Below are positions 1 through 11,212 of a stretch of 64,000 bases of DNA, in pieces. The stretch is from Apoderus coryli. Lineage: Eukaryota > Arthropoda > Insecta > Coleoptera > Attelabidae. The stretch's first letter is position 1. Every line of letters starts with the position of its first letter. The stretch is from positions 496,001 through 560,000 of the forward strand of contig OU452211.1 in NCBI GenBank assembly GCA_911728435.2, written 5' to 3'. The notes beneath the pieces are model-generated. The model saw nothing but the letters and a program-made list of their open reading frames with translations, did not search any database and was not told the origin of the DNA. Made by a program: the position numbers and the translations under genes.

Positions 1-960
1 GGTGTGGGATAATTTTAGTAGATGAAAGGTTGTTTTGTTTTGCCGTTAGTTAATAGTTAATTCGTTAATTTTAATTACTTTGATATAGTTTAATAAAAAG
101 GGATATTTCTCCGTAAAATCTATTGTTTTAGGTCGCTTTTTGGAATACTTCTTTCAGATTTGATGATTTATTGAATAGAAAATTCTTGTTGAATCTAACA
201 TAATATCGTCAATTAATTTTATGGCTCTTGTGAAACTGTAAAATAAATATCATCAAACACTCAATCCTCACAAACTTCTTGATTAGGCAACTAATTTTCC
301 TCACCGCTATCTATGTTGAAACGTATAGCTAATGGATAAATAAGAATCACAGAATAATGTTTTATTCATTAGTTTCTATAGAATTACTGTGGTATTACTA
401 AGCACTACGTTTTTCTTCCCTTTTATAGTGAAAATCGTTATAATTTATGTGACGAACCTTGAAAGCAAATGAGGTAAAAATTGAGTTTTTTTAGCTAGTT
501 CGTTAGATTGTGATGAAGGACATCTTCATCATTTTTAATTATCATGTATAATGTCATCAACATAATAGCAGATACACTGTATGTGCAGGGAAAATGTATT
601 CAATTTTAATATCATGAATTTATTAATGTCTATCCTGAATACTATCCATAAATTTTTAGCTTCCAGGGAATATGAAACACGAACATCCTGCCTATTAGTT
701 CCAATCGGATATTATTCAGATTATTATCAGGTGTCGACGTATGAAACAGAATTTATAAAAATTTCTCTGGAACACATGCTAGAATTTATGAATAACAATT
801 AGAAGAAAGAGTTAGTTTCAGAGATAACCTGAAAGCAACTTGGAAGTTTCACAATACCTCGTAAGAAATATCAGACAGCTAAGTGAAGCTGCAGCTTTAC
901 AAACTTTCAAAACCTTTGAATGTTTAATAAGGTAAAGAAACTTTGAGCACACATTTTCTG
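1..960. other. AT-rich sequence, no gene recognised
   Basis: I see no coding region, RNA gene or terminal repeat that I can support here. A 73-codon open frame at 581-802 (+) has low-complexity AT-driven composition and no recognisable motif. It may be the 3' flank of a gene outside the window, or insertion-site DNA of the retroelement that follows. Confidence 0.5.
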
Positions 961-964
961 TCAA

Positions 965-2128
965 AATTATACAGAACGTTATTTCTATTTTACGTAAACG
1001 ATCTGCCCCTGCACATTCCATGTGCAAGGGCTTTTATGTATGCCGATGATACCTCTCTGGTAGTCCACGACAAGGATCCAGAAGTACTGCGGATAAAAAT
1101 TCTATCCGTTATGCATATATTTAATTCCTGGTGCACTCAAAACAAACTGATGATCAATCATGATAAGACTGTCGTTCTGCAGTTCAGTAGGTATCGTGCA
1201 GTGCTGAATTACGACTTGGTGTTTGAGGGCCATCGGCTGGGATGGGCTACGTCTTCGAGGATTTTGGGAGTGACCTTCGATCGGCGGCTGCAGTGGGCTG
1301 ATCATTTGGAGTCCGTCAGTCGTAAACTGAAAAGCCTGGCTTACGTGATTTACACTCTCAGAAGTCACATGAATACTGGCGCTCTACTTAATATTTATTA
1401 CTCTTTCGTGTATGCTACTATTGCGTACAACATTATCGTCTGGGGACGATCGAGTGACATATCCAGGGTGTTCATCATCCAAAAAAGAATTTTACGCACT
1501 ATGTTTCGCCTGCCCTACAATTTCTCGTGTAGGGAGACATTTAGACGATGGCGTTTACGCACAGTTGCTTGTATATACTTGCTTAAAATCCTGACGTATA
1601 TTTTTAAAAACATCAGCAGGTTTCGGCGTAATGGTTCCTTGCACGACTATGCGACTAGGGGCAAAGAGAGGATGCTTTTATCTAGGCCTCGACATGAGTT
1701 TTTTAAAAAGTCACCAGATTACTCTGGACTACTTTATTTTAATATGTTGCCTGAATCTATAAGGAATAGAAATATTCATCAATTTAGTAGAAATTTAAAG
1801 GAATTCCTTATATTACACTCTTTTTACAGTCTGAGCGAGTATGTTGAGCACTGCTCTTAATGATCCTTCTTTATTGTGTTTTGACCTCTTGTGTGGTGAC
1901 CAACTGTTGTTTTTGTTTGACTGTCTTATTCTGACGTTGTATGTTTATGGTTTAATATATATATACAGGTATTTTTGTGTATAAGTTTTAGCTATATGTT
2001 GATACCATTGAATTTGTGTTTAGATTTTATATTGTTTAATTGTTTATTTACTTGACATGCCTATGTACTATTACATTTTTGTACTAACTCAAGGCTAATA
2101 AAGTTATTATTATTATTATTATTATTAG
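965..2128 (+). mobile_element. 5'-truncated non-LTR retrotransposon (Jockey/R1-like reverse transcriptase C-terminal part)
   Basis: An open frame to 1860 begins inside a reverse transcriptase. FYVNDLP is followed by the catalytic box FMYADDTSLVV at about 1036-1068, then the thumb region (LMINHDKTVVLQFSR, RILGVTFDRRLQWADHL) and the C-terminal tail typical of jockey-type elements (NMLPESIRNR). RT palm motifs upstream of YADD are missing, so the copy is truncated at about 965, as expected from incomplete target-primed reverse transcription. After the stop come about 240 bp of 3' UTR, then AATAAAG and a (TTA)n tail at 2103-2128. The frame from 965 to the stop has no interruption, so the insertion may be fairly young. 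Confidence 0.85.
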
Positions 2129-2223
2129 TATTTAAACGTAATGTAAAAAACAGTAAACAAAAATACTAACGTACAAATCGAAATACGTGCAAACAGTATA
2201 CCTACCTATCTACAACAGATAGA

Positions 2224-2307
2224 AGGCGGCCGGGGTAGGTGCCTAAGCTCAACGTAAACACGTTCCTACGCAATAGAACACATATATGCCTACCCCGACC
2301 AGCCGCC
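2224..2307. repeat. GC-rich imperfect inverted repeat
   Basis: The arm at about 2224-2240 (GGCGGCCGGGGTAGG) is matched in inverted orientation at 2288-2307 with a 3-nt insertion, leaving a loop of about 45 nt. Its GC content stands out from the AT-rich surroundings. It lies about 600 bp upstream of the first coding exon of the GPCR gene. It could be a small MITE remnant or a structured 5' region; nothing decides between them. Confidence 0.4.
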
Positions 2308-2329
2308 ACTGTTCTAAACCACTTACCTT

Positions 2330-2905
2330 CAAGTATAGGTACGTACATGAAAGTACCTATAACATACATCAGGAGTAGTCTGTTAATAATCCTCGTAAAT
2401 TATCTGTAAATTTCTCCAATTTTCAGTCGTTGTAGTTTTGTTATTTTTATTTCTGATTTACATCTTTCCACCCGCATTGGTCCTAGATATTCTCCCAAGC
2501 ACGGTTTTAGCACCGTTGTTAACGTAATTTATTAGAATTGCACTCAGAAAAGCAGGTCGAGACTGCAAGGTCTGCAGCCTCCATTCTCGTATATATCCTA
2601 TAACCACTTCCTATAATATGTGAAAATTATTTATGAGACGCTTTTCAACGTACTACAAAGGGTTAAATAAAGTTTTTAAAATATATGAAAGTTTCTTCGG
2701 GGAGTAATAATTTTAGGGATTCGAACTGATAATATATTGTTATAGCAGGGGGTAATCTATAGTTTGTAACTTGGGACTGACTGATATATTCATATTGAAT
2801 TAACAAACATGATCTTTAAAGATATATCCAGGGTGAAATTGAAAACTGTTCTTCTGAGGACAAGACAAAACGTTTTTCAATTGAAGTTGAGTATTTTTAT
2901 TTCAG
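2330..2905. other. Upstream region of the GPCR gene, no exon assigned
   Basis: No reading frame or element is recognised here. A polypyrimidine tract and TTTCAG end at 2905, just before the first coding exon. This acceptor implies at least one non-coding 5' exon further upstream, and possibly outside this stretch. I could not place that exon or a promoter. Confidence 0.4.
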
Positions 2906-2917
2906 AAATGAAACGGC

Positions 2918-5900
2918 ATGTCAAACGATACACCGTCGCCTACTATCGACAGAATTATCGATTATAACACAACAGGGGCTTTGTCAACAGAACTGACAAA
3001 CTACATAGGGGATGCAGCACTGGTCATACTCCTAAGCATTGTGATTGTAGTGGTCATAATAGGCAATACTCTGGTCATATTAGCTGTGATCACAACACGA
3101 CGTTTACGAACAATCACGAACTGTTTCGTTATGTCACTAGCTGTGGCTGATTGGTTGGTTGGTATTTTTGTTTTGCCTCCCGCTGTAGCCTATACTCAAA
3201 TGGGTAAGTAAAATATTCAGGTTATCTGTAAAAGCAAATTGTAATGATTATAAGGGTTCAGATTGGAGCCCTGTGGCACACCGAAGCTGTAAAGTACATC
3301 TTGTTTGCAGAAAGATTAGTTAAACATTTGAATATACACTGTTAGGTTCAGAAATGTTCAACAAACTTCCTATAGATAATTAAAACGTGAATATAAATGT
3401 AAATATCATTAAAAATGAAAATAATTTCGTGCCAAAGCGGACTAAAATGTTGGTTTTACCTACACAAGATGATACGTGTTTACATGTGTCTACTGTTGTG
3501 TATCCTATTGTGCTTAAATGCAGGCCGATATTTGTAGATGGGCAACCACTATGGTACTCTGACGAGCTCATAACAAGAGCGAAACGAATTCGTCAGTATC
3601 TGTCGACGCATGCCTCGGTCTGGTTCTATTGAATTAGACTGGGGTCCTGCTAAATTAAACAAAAATCCTTGTGTAGGTAAAACCAACATTTTAGTCCGCT
3701 TTGCTATGAAATTATTTTCATTTATTATATTTACAGAAATGGAATCCTTTTAATAATTAAAAATATAACCTGTGTAGGTGGTTTATGAATGAAAATGGCA
3801 GAATTTCCATGAAATCGCTATATGTAGCAGCCGGCATTTATCTTTTTATTTTTACACGTCCCGTCGGCATAAATAAATAGGCACTTACATCTATATAGTC
3901 GGAATACAGTGTCACTATATGGAAAACTTAATGTAAAGCCTTCTGTTTTTCAGTTGAGAAATGAAAATTTTATTTCGAGAAAAGTTCCCGGAAATTATAA
4001 AATATTAATGATGTAGTGTATCCAAATCATTTCCCCCTTTTTATATCACAAAAAGAAAAAAAAATTGAAGAATTGGACAAGCTTTGGCCTTTCTCGGAAG
4101 TGATCTATTGCATCTCGTTTTGAATGCTATGCCTTAAATCATCTAAATTCTGAAGCCTATTTAGGTAAACACGGTTTTTGATGTATGTCCCCATACGAAA
4201 AAGCCTTATACTTACTCTGAACTATCATACTGAATGGATCATATCAAAGGTACTTGTAAATTTCAAAAGTCCTTCAAGTAATGAGGTCAATAATATACCG
4301 CCCTATACCATTGTGTATCCGTTTTGAAATTCTTTGTATAAAACCTTTAAGCCACTTCATTAAATTCGATATTTAAAGAGCCATTCATCAAAAGCAAGTG
4401 TTATTTATAATTTTTGTTTAAAAGACTGCAGTTTTCTATAAAAAATAATCTGTTGAATTCCATAGGCAAATCTGTTATTAATAAACTTACGTGTGGCACA
4501 GATGAACTTCCTAGTTTTCTTGTGAAGGACAACATCTTTGCACCTAATTCTTCAATCTTCCTATTTGCTAAAAAACAGCAGCTAGCGATTCGTAATACCA
4601 AGCTTTTTGCATGCCCTGTACCTTCATTTAATTTAACAGTAGGTATTATTAATTAATGTTTGGTGCGACGCAAAATATAATCTTTTAGTACAATCGCAAT
4701 AATTAGCAAATATCATGCGACCGTACAACGTCTAGCTTATTGTGTTATAAATAATCCCTTATAATTTTTGGGTCGATGACATGTTTTTAATTATTCTAAT
4801 TACTAAATTATCCCGAGCTTTTTTTGTTGTAAATAAATACAATTGACTTTATAATAATGGAACTCCTTTGAGGAATCTTTTGGTGCAGATGCCAACGGAG
4901 AACAGCAATACTAACCACTTTTAGTGGAGCAATCGAAGGGGGCTGACAGCGGTTGGTGTTAAAGCTAGTGAAGCAAATGGGAACATCTTCGCAGACTGCA
5001 TGTTGGGACTGACAAAATATCTCCAAAGTTTTTATTCAACAAACCCTGCTAACTCAGATGAGACCAGATCTAATTATTGCGAATTAATATGCCTTTCAGT
5101 AATGCAACAGTACATGAACATCTATTCTCAGATTGAACAATTGCCAAATAAAAACTTAATGTTTATCTCAGGATGCACGTAACTCACAGCCTAACTCCAC
5201 ATAAATTGTCTTTAATTCTTTACAAATTCAACTCAATTGAAGTTTCTTGCGATGAATGGTATTTTCTAAACAATCAAAAACTTTTATCAAGGATGAGTTT
5301 TTTCCGTATATTGCAAAATAAGATATGTTTACTCTTACGCAAAATAACATTTTTGTATTTTTGACCAACCCTGTACAACTAAATTGAAGTTTCTTGTGAT
5401 GAATAGTATTTTCTAAACAAGCAAAAACTTTTATCAAGAATGACTTTTTGCCCTATATTGGAAAATAAGGTGACATCTTTACTCTTACGCAAAATAACAT
5501 TTTTGTATTTTTGGCCAACCCTGTACAACTAAATTGAAGTTTCTTTTGATGAATAATATTTTCTAAACAAGCAAAAACTTTTATTAAGAATGACTTTTTG
5601 CCCTATATTGCAAAATAAGGTAGCATCTTTACTCTTACGCAAAATAACATTTTTGTATTTTTGACCAACCCTGTACAACTAAATTGAAGTTTCTTGTGAT
5701 GAATAGTATTTTCTAAACAAGCAAAAACTTTTATCAAGAATGACTTTTTGCCCTATATTGGAAAATAAGGTGACATCTTTACTCTTACGCAAAATAACAT
5801 TTTTGTATTTTTGGCCAACCCTGTACAACTAAATTGAAGTTTCTTTTGATGAATAATATTTTCTAAACAAGCAAAAACTTTTATTAAGAATGACTTTTTG

Positions 5901-8900
5901 CCCTATATTGCAAAATAAGGTAGCATCTTTACTCTTACGCAAAATAACATTTTTGTATTTTTGACCAACCCTGTACAACTAAATTGAAGTTTCTTCTGAT
6001 GCATAGTATTTTCTAAACAAGCAAAAACTTTTATCACGAATGACTTTTTGCCCTATATTGCAAAATAAGGTAGCATCTTTACTCTTACGCAAAATAACAT
6101 TTTTGTATTTTTGACCAACCCTGTACAACTAAATTGAAGTTTCTTGTGATGCATAGTATTTTCTAAACAAGCAAAAACTTTTATCACGAATGACTTTTTG
6201 CCCTATATTGCAAAATAAGGTAGCATCTTTACTCTTACGCAAAATAACATTTTTTGAATTTTTGACCAACCCTGTACAACTAAATTGAAGTTTCTTGTAA
6301 TGAATGGTATTTTCTAAACAATCAAAAACTTTTATCAAGAATGACTTTTTGCCCTATATTGGAAAATAAGGTGACATCTTTACTCTTACGCAAAATAACA
6401 TTTTTGTATTTTTGGCCAACCCTGTACAACTAAATTGAAGTTTCTTTTGATGAATAATATTTTCTAAACAAGCAAAAACTTTTATTAAGAATGACTTTTT
6501 GCCCTATATTGCAAAATAAGGTAGCATCTTTACTCTTACGCAAAATAACATTTTTGTATTTTTGACCAACCCTGTACAACTAAATTGAAGTTTCTTCTGA
6601 TGCATAGTATTTTCTAAACAAGCAAAAACTTTTATCACGAATGACTTTTTGCCCTATATTGCAAAATAAGGTAGCATCTTTACTCTTACGCAAAATAACA
6701 TTTTTGTATTTTTGACCAACCCTGTACAACTAAATTGAAGTTTCTTGTGATGCATAGTATTTTCTAAACAAGCAAAAACTTTTATCACGAATGACTTTTT
6801 GCCCTATATTGCAAAATAAGGTAGCATCTTTACTCTTACGCAAAATAACATTTTTTGAATTTTTGACCAACCCTGTACAACTAAATTGAAGTTTCTTGTA
6901 ATGAATGGTATTTTCTAAACAATCAAAAACTTTTATCAAGAATGACTTTTTGGCCGATATTGCAAAATAAGGAATGTTTACTCTTACGCAAAATAACATT
7001 TTTGCCTTTGTGACCAACCCTGTACAACTATATTGAAGTTTCTTGTGATGAATGATATTTTCTAAACAAGCTCGAACTTTTATCAAGAATGACTTTTTTT
7101 CTCATCTCATCTCTCACTCTTTGGTACATTTGTAAACTCAATCCCTGAACTGTATATGATCATTAATTATATTTATTTCCAGGCAGTTGGGAACTAGGAT
7201 GGATCTTATGCGACATCTGGGTCTCCTTGGACATCCTACTATGTACAGCATCAATACTGAGTTTGTGTGCAATCAGCGTTGATCGATATTTAGCAGTAAC
7301 CAGACCACTAAGTTACTCAAGAAACAGACGTTCAAAACGGTTAGCATTCGGTATGATCTTAATTGTATGGATTAGCTCAGCCCTAATAACTTGCCCGCCA
7401 ATGTTTGGATGGTGAGTCAAACTCAATTTTGTTCGAAAACAAGCAAGTAGCATCGGGTGAATTTAACGTTTAGTTTTGAGTATATTTTATTTTATTTATT
7501 TTAAATACTACTTGGGAACCCTGTAGGTTTTTACTGCCAATTACACTTAAAACATTTTTTCCTAATTTTAAAGAACTCTTTACCTCCAATATACAGTTCT
7601 TTCATTTTAAAACTGGCCACTCAGAATAAGTCGCAGTCTGAAGTAGACATTTTTCGATTTTGTTTTTGAAGGTAAACTCCAACGCCATTTTGGTTGATTT
7701 GATTTTGTGCTCTATTTAATAAATGTAATAAATCCATTAATCATTCAGAAAACACTGTATAATATGCTGATTTTGAACAATGTAAATTTCACAAACTACA
7801 TTCACAATTTCAATTAAACCAGTTAGCAAAAGCTAAATTACGCAATATAAATAATAAATATTAAATTGTACAACTCCAAAATGGTAATTTATTACTGCTG
7901 GAAACTTATTAAAAAGTCTAAGTACCAACGAATTCGTAATGATATTTAAAATCGTAGGGAATCCATTATCACAATTTAGAGGTTTTAGCAAATTTTTCGA
8001 AATTCAATTTCGTTACCATCAAAATTACATCCTGTCATGAAAATGTAAATGCAATGCAAATTTAATGAACAAACTAAATATGGAGTATATATACGGGGTA
8101 AAATATAAATTTCTGTCTAAATAGTCAACCAGTTTTGTATTATGTTAATTTTTCTCACCGACATAATTATAAAATATAATATTGAAATGGTTGAATGAAC
8201 TAAATTGCGGAGAAATATTTTTTCTTCTAGGTATGAACCTGATCGTCATAGCCAGAACATTTGCACGTACAACAATAGTCCCGGATACGTGATTTTTTCC
8301 GCAATGGGTTCGTTTTTCATTCCCATGGCAGTCATGTTGTATGTTTACGTTAAAATATCGTGTGTGATAGCTCAAAGGCATGACCAGTTATCTAATATTG
8401 ACACTACTAATACAAGGGTGAGTTTTTCAAACTATTTTTTTTCCAAAGGGATAGTTTAAGGGGTGTGGTGTAGATATCTACCCATATTTAATTTGTTGTT
8501 ACCTACATATACACATTTTATAGTAAATTATACAACTCCACATCCCGCCAGCCCTTTTTGAACTTTATTATTTAATTGTTAATGTTTTTTTAATACATTT
8601 TGTATGTTAAGATGAGTTTCCCCAGCTCTGGGTTTATCAGTCTGTTGACGATGATAATTTATCTTGATTCCATAGCGACCTAACTCGTCATCATATTTTT
8701 GTTGCAGAGAAATAAAAAATATTTGTCAGCCACAGAGGAATCTGATATCGATAGAGGATCGTCCGAGTGTGAAGATCAAAACGCCAAATGCAACAGGTAT
8801 TGTAGAGATCCCAACTAATACCTTCCTAATTATTAATGATCTTAGAAAGACACATTTTATTTCAGCAATCATCTAACTGAAGTCATTCCAATCCATAAAA

Positions 8901-9496
8901 ATCACAACGGTCAGTCACAAAAGCAACTGATAACGCAAACTAGATCACTAAGGTCAACCATGAACTATTCCTTCCATAACAATCACGAGGGATCTTCCAC
9001 ATATAGAGCCACAAATTGTTACAGGTAAGGGTTTGATTTTCCAACCACCAAACTGGTTTACAAGGGTTCGTAAATGCTTTTTCATAAAATATTTTTTACT
9101 TATAGAACATCTTTGCCCAACCGAAGCCCTCGTAACGAGACCCACCACCCGCTGGAGTTAGCGACAACAATCAACTTCGAGCCGGCCTCAAGAGTTTCTT
9201 CGTTCCGCAGAGAGACTAAAACAGCACAAACCCTCAGTATCGTTATGGGTGGTTTTATTCTATGTTGGCTGCCATTTTTCATCCTCTACGTACTGACACC
9301 GTTTATAGCTCAAAATAACGTTAATGCGCTGATCATGAAATACTTCACTTGGCTGGGATGGATGAATTCCGCGATAAATCCCTTCATATATGCATTTTAT
9401 AGTCCCGATTTTCGAATAGCATTTTGGCGATTGACATTGAAACATTGCACTACAAGAAATAGAGCAGATTTCGTGTCTGCAACACAACATAAATAG
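2918..9496 (+). CDS. Biogenic-amine G-protein-coupled receptor, probable tyramine receptor (TyrR/TAR2 type)
   Basis: Coding exons are 2918-3203, 7183-7411, 8231-8417, 8708-8796, 8866-9024 and 9106-9496. All have GT-AG borders and compatible phases, and together encode 446 residues. The class A fold is complete. TM1 has GNTLVILAV and TM2 has [12 protein letters not shown]3 carries Asp112 (position 3.32, the amine counter-ion) and DRY at 129-131. TM5 has serines at 5.42 and 5.46 before Pro5.50. TM6 has CWLPFF and TM7 has NPFIYAFY (NPxxY). The N terminus has an NTT sequon, and the third intracellular loop of about 140 residues is encoded by three small exons. TM3-TM4 ([20 protein letters not shown], followed by [10 protein letters not shown]) resembles insect type-2 tyramine receptors more than TAR1 or alpha2-octopamine receptors, by memory of those families. 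Another amine ligand is possible. An acceptor at 2905 indicates an upstream non-coding exon. Intron 1 is 4 kb and repeat-filled. Confidence 0.88.
3391..3737. mobile_element. MITE with ~55-75 bp terminal inverted repeats
   Basis: The sequence at about 3395-3470 (including GCGGACTAAAATGTTGG and ACCTACACAAG) recurs in inverted orientation at about 3668-3737 with a few indels, enclosing about 200 bp. The element is short, inverted-terminal and non-coding, and lies in intron 1 of the GPCR gene. The 81-codon frame across it is a by-product. Part of its interior (TTACATGTGTCTACTGTTG, near 3480) recurs near 41656. Confidence 0.7.
3738..5227. other. Intronic sequence without recognised element
   Basis: This part of GPCR intron 1 is AT-rich. 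Short open frames on both strands (for example 4414-4656 and 4808-5026) show no motif and are not supported as genes. Degenerate transposon debris is possible but I could not identify it. Confidence 0.4.
5228..7100 (+). repeat. 150-bp tandem satellite with higher-order structure (12 full monomers plus a partial one)
   Basis: Monomers begin near 5228, 5378, 5528, 5678, 5828, 5978, 6128, 6278, 6429, 6579, 6729, 6880 and 7030. Each starts with AAATTGAAGTTTCTT, contains TTTTGCCCTATATTG and ACTCTTACGCAAAATAACA, and ends ACCAACCCTGTACAA. Diagnostic variants (TGTGATGAATAG, TTTTGATGAATAAT, TCTGATGCATAG, TGTGATGCATAG, TGTAATGAATGG) occur in the order A-B-A-B-C-D-E-B-C-D-E. This shows a 300-bp dimer duplication and a roughly 601-bp four-monomer duplication. 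The period is 50 codons, so antisense open frames up to 118 codons run across it; these are not genes. It lies within GPCR intron 1. Confidence 0.95.
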
Positions 9497-10769
9497 ATTA
9501 GAGCGTCATTATATTGAGATTCATCCCCTTTCCGAACATTATTTTGTAAAATGTGTCTAGTCATCAATTTTTTCGTGAAAAAGTGCGAATCAATTAGTAT
9601 AAATGTGATATTTGTTACTTAATTTACATGTTTAATTATAAACTATACAGGGTGATATCAATTATTTGGTACAAATTTCTAGAGCCCGGTTTTAACACTA
9701 TTACGGTACTGTTTTTTAGGTTTTTGAAACACCACCAGTTTTAAAGAGAAGCCTAATGCTTTACTAAGAATATAAACAATCAACATATAGTTTGATTTAT
9801 CCCCGACTGCGCCCTCCTTCTTATGAATCGGAATAACCCTTAAACTTTTCAGGATAGGCGGGTAAACAGACTGTTCCAGCGTCGTAAGTAGTATCCAAAT
9901 ACATCACAAGAAACTCGAACCTCAACAAAACTCAGTTGTTCAAGATGTAGGCTCCCAGCAAGGGTAGTTAGTAGCATGCAGGTTGGTCAAACCGTTCTTG
10001 AAATATTCGAGAAAAACAAATTTCCCCTGGCCCCTTACCTAAAAGTAAAAAAACAACACAGTCCTCGTATTTTTTGAGGAATATACTGTTTTTGGCACCA
10101 ACTTTATGAAACAGCCTGTACTAAGTTTAAAATACAACAAAATATTCCAATATACAGTGAGAATATAAATTTGATCTAATAGTAGTTGCAGCAACAGTCT
10201 TAGGAAAGAATAAACCCTTATATTTTTGTTTGCACTTAAGTATATTCTTTCCCTAACGTTGGGTACTGCCTAAAATTGTTGATGCAAACGGCTAAAAGTC
10301 TCCCAACTTCCTTTTCTGGGACATTGGAAGTCGATATTCATTATTAAACATTTCGCAGACGTCATTATTGTGTAATATATGCATGACTTTTGGTAGTTAC
10401 TGTATAATCAAAAATAATGTGTATGAAACAAAATTGTGCGTGCTGACTTCAAAATTATTAAATGTGTAATATATGGCATATTATAAATAATATAGTTAGA
10501 CAATAATATGTTTTACTACTATTATGTACCTAATAATTATTATATGTTGTGAAGTAGTGTGTTATTGTTTTAATATACATTTTTTTATACATATATACTG
10601 TAAATTCCCATTATATATTAAATTTTAATAATTGTTAGTACGTAAATTAATTATTTTTGTAGCTATTATCTTTCGTACAATTACAATATTTTATAAATTC
10701 CTGAAATGTCTCTAAATATATATAGCAAATCGAAATTTATTTATTAATTTGTAAAATTATTATTATCAT
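9497..10769. other. 3' flank of the GPCR gene with transposon debris
   Basis: The receptor's 3' UTR must start here, but I see no decisive polyadenylation signal. A transposon-end-like motif (TATACAGGGTGATATC) occurs near 9648, and CAGCCTGTAC near 10112 may be its partner. No open frame of note. From about 10430 the sequence is very AT-rich. Confidence 0.4.
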
Positions 10770-10836
10770 AAGAATTGCTTGTTACATAAAGCAACAAGAC
10801 TTTAAGTTATGTTGGAAATTTATTTCACACTACCAT

Positions 10837-10888
10837 GCTTCCACCAGACGGCCGTTTCGTCGATCCACGACTCATCAGTGGTGATCGG
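10837..10888 (-). ncRNA. Type-I hammerhead self-cleaving ribozyme
   Basis: On the minus strand stem I CACCA is followed by the core CUGAUGA (10878-10872), stem II GUCG-UGGAU-CGAC, and GAAA. A very short stem III follows (AC, loop, GU), then the cleavage triplet GUC (10849-10847), and UGGUG closing stem I. Every conserved core position (C3 U4 G5 A6 G8 A9, G12 A13 A14, C17) is present. Predicted cleavage falls between 10847 and 10846. The minimal stem III matches ribozymes of Penelope-like elements and retrozymes. Confidence 0.85.
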
Positions 10889-11169
10889 CAGGCAGTGTGA
10901 CCTAAATTTCCAACATTTACAAAGAGCTTATACTAGCACGAGAATTGATTGAGAGAGATGTTTGTGGCGACACCTAGCGTGAACAGGCAATATGCAGGGT
11001 GAAACAGTTCACTAACGATGGCCGGATAAGAAGTAACAACTCCATTATATCCTATTGCCAACACTAGATGCGCCCGAATCCCCTAGCAGGGAGGCTTTAT
11101 TTAAGAATTGCTTGTTACATAAAGTAACAAGACTTTAAGTTATGTTGGAAATTTATTTCACACTACCAT

Positions 11170-11211
11170 GCTTCCACCAGACGGCCGTTTCGTCGATCCA
11201 CGACTCATCAG
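11170..11211 (-). ncRNA. Hammerhead ribozyme, second copy, stem I broken
   Basis: The same core as the upstream copy is present (CUGAUGA at 11211-11205, stem II GUCG/CGAC, GAAAC, GUC at 11182-11180). The repeat stops just 5' of the core, where AATAA replaces the stem I strand CACCA. The retained UGGUG on the 3' side therefore has no partner. This copy should not self-cleave alone, but it marks the unit boundary. Confidence 0.7.
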
Positions 11212-11212
11212 T

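Larger units (their letters stand above)
10770..11212 (-). mobile_element. Retrozyme-like element: 1.33 tandem copies of a 333-bp hammerhead-ribozyme unit
   Basis: A block of about 110 bp (from AGAATTGCTTGTTACATAAA to ATCCACGACTCATCAGT) occurs at 10770-10879 and again, almost identical, at 11103-11212. The period is 333 bp, with a unique 223-bp segment between. There is no protein frame. Each 110-bp block carries a hammerhead core on the minus strand, and the first core sits inside a larger hairpin (TGTTGGAAATTTA pairs with TAAATTTCCAACA across about 100 nt). Non-coding tandem units with one type-I hammerhead per monomer match what is known of animal retrozymes and of Penelope-like ribozyme repeats. 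Which of these it belongs to is not decided here. Confidence 0.8.

Noticed and set aside
3387..3632. 81-codon frame in GPCR intron 1
   Set aside because: It spans the left TIR and interior of a MITE, so the reading frame is incidental.
6730..7086. 118-codon minus-strand open frame with repeating units
   Set aside because: It lies wholly within the 150-bp satellite. The period is a multiple of three, so a chance open monomer stays open in tandem. There is no start context or splice support.
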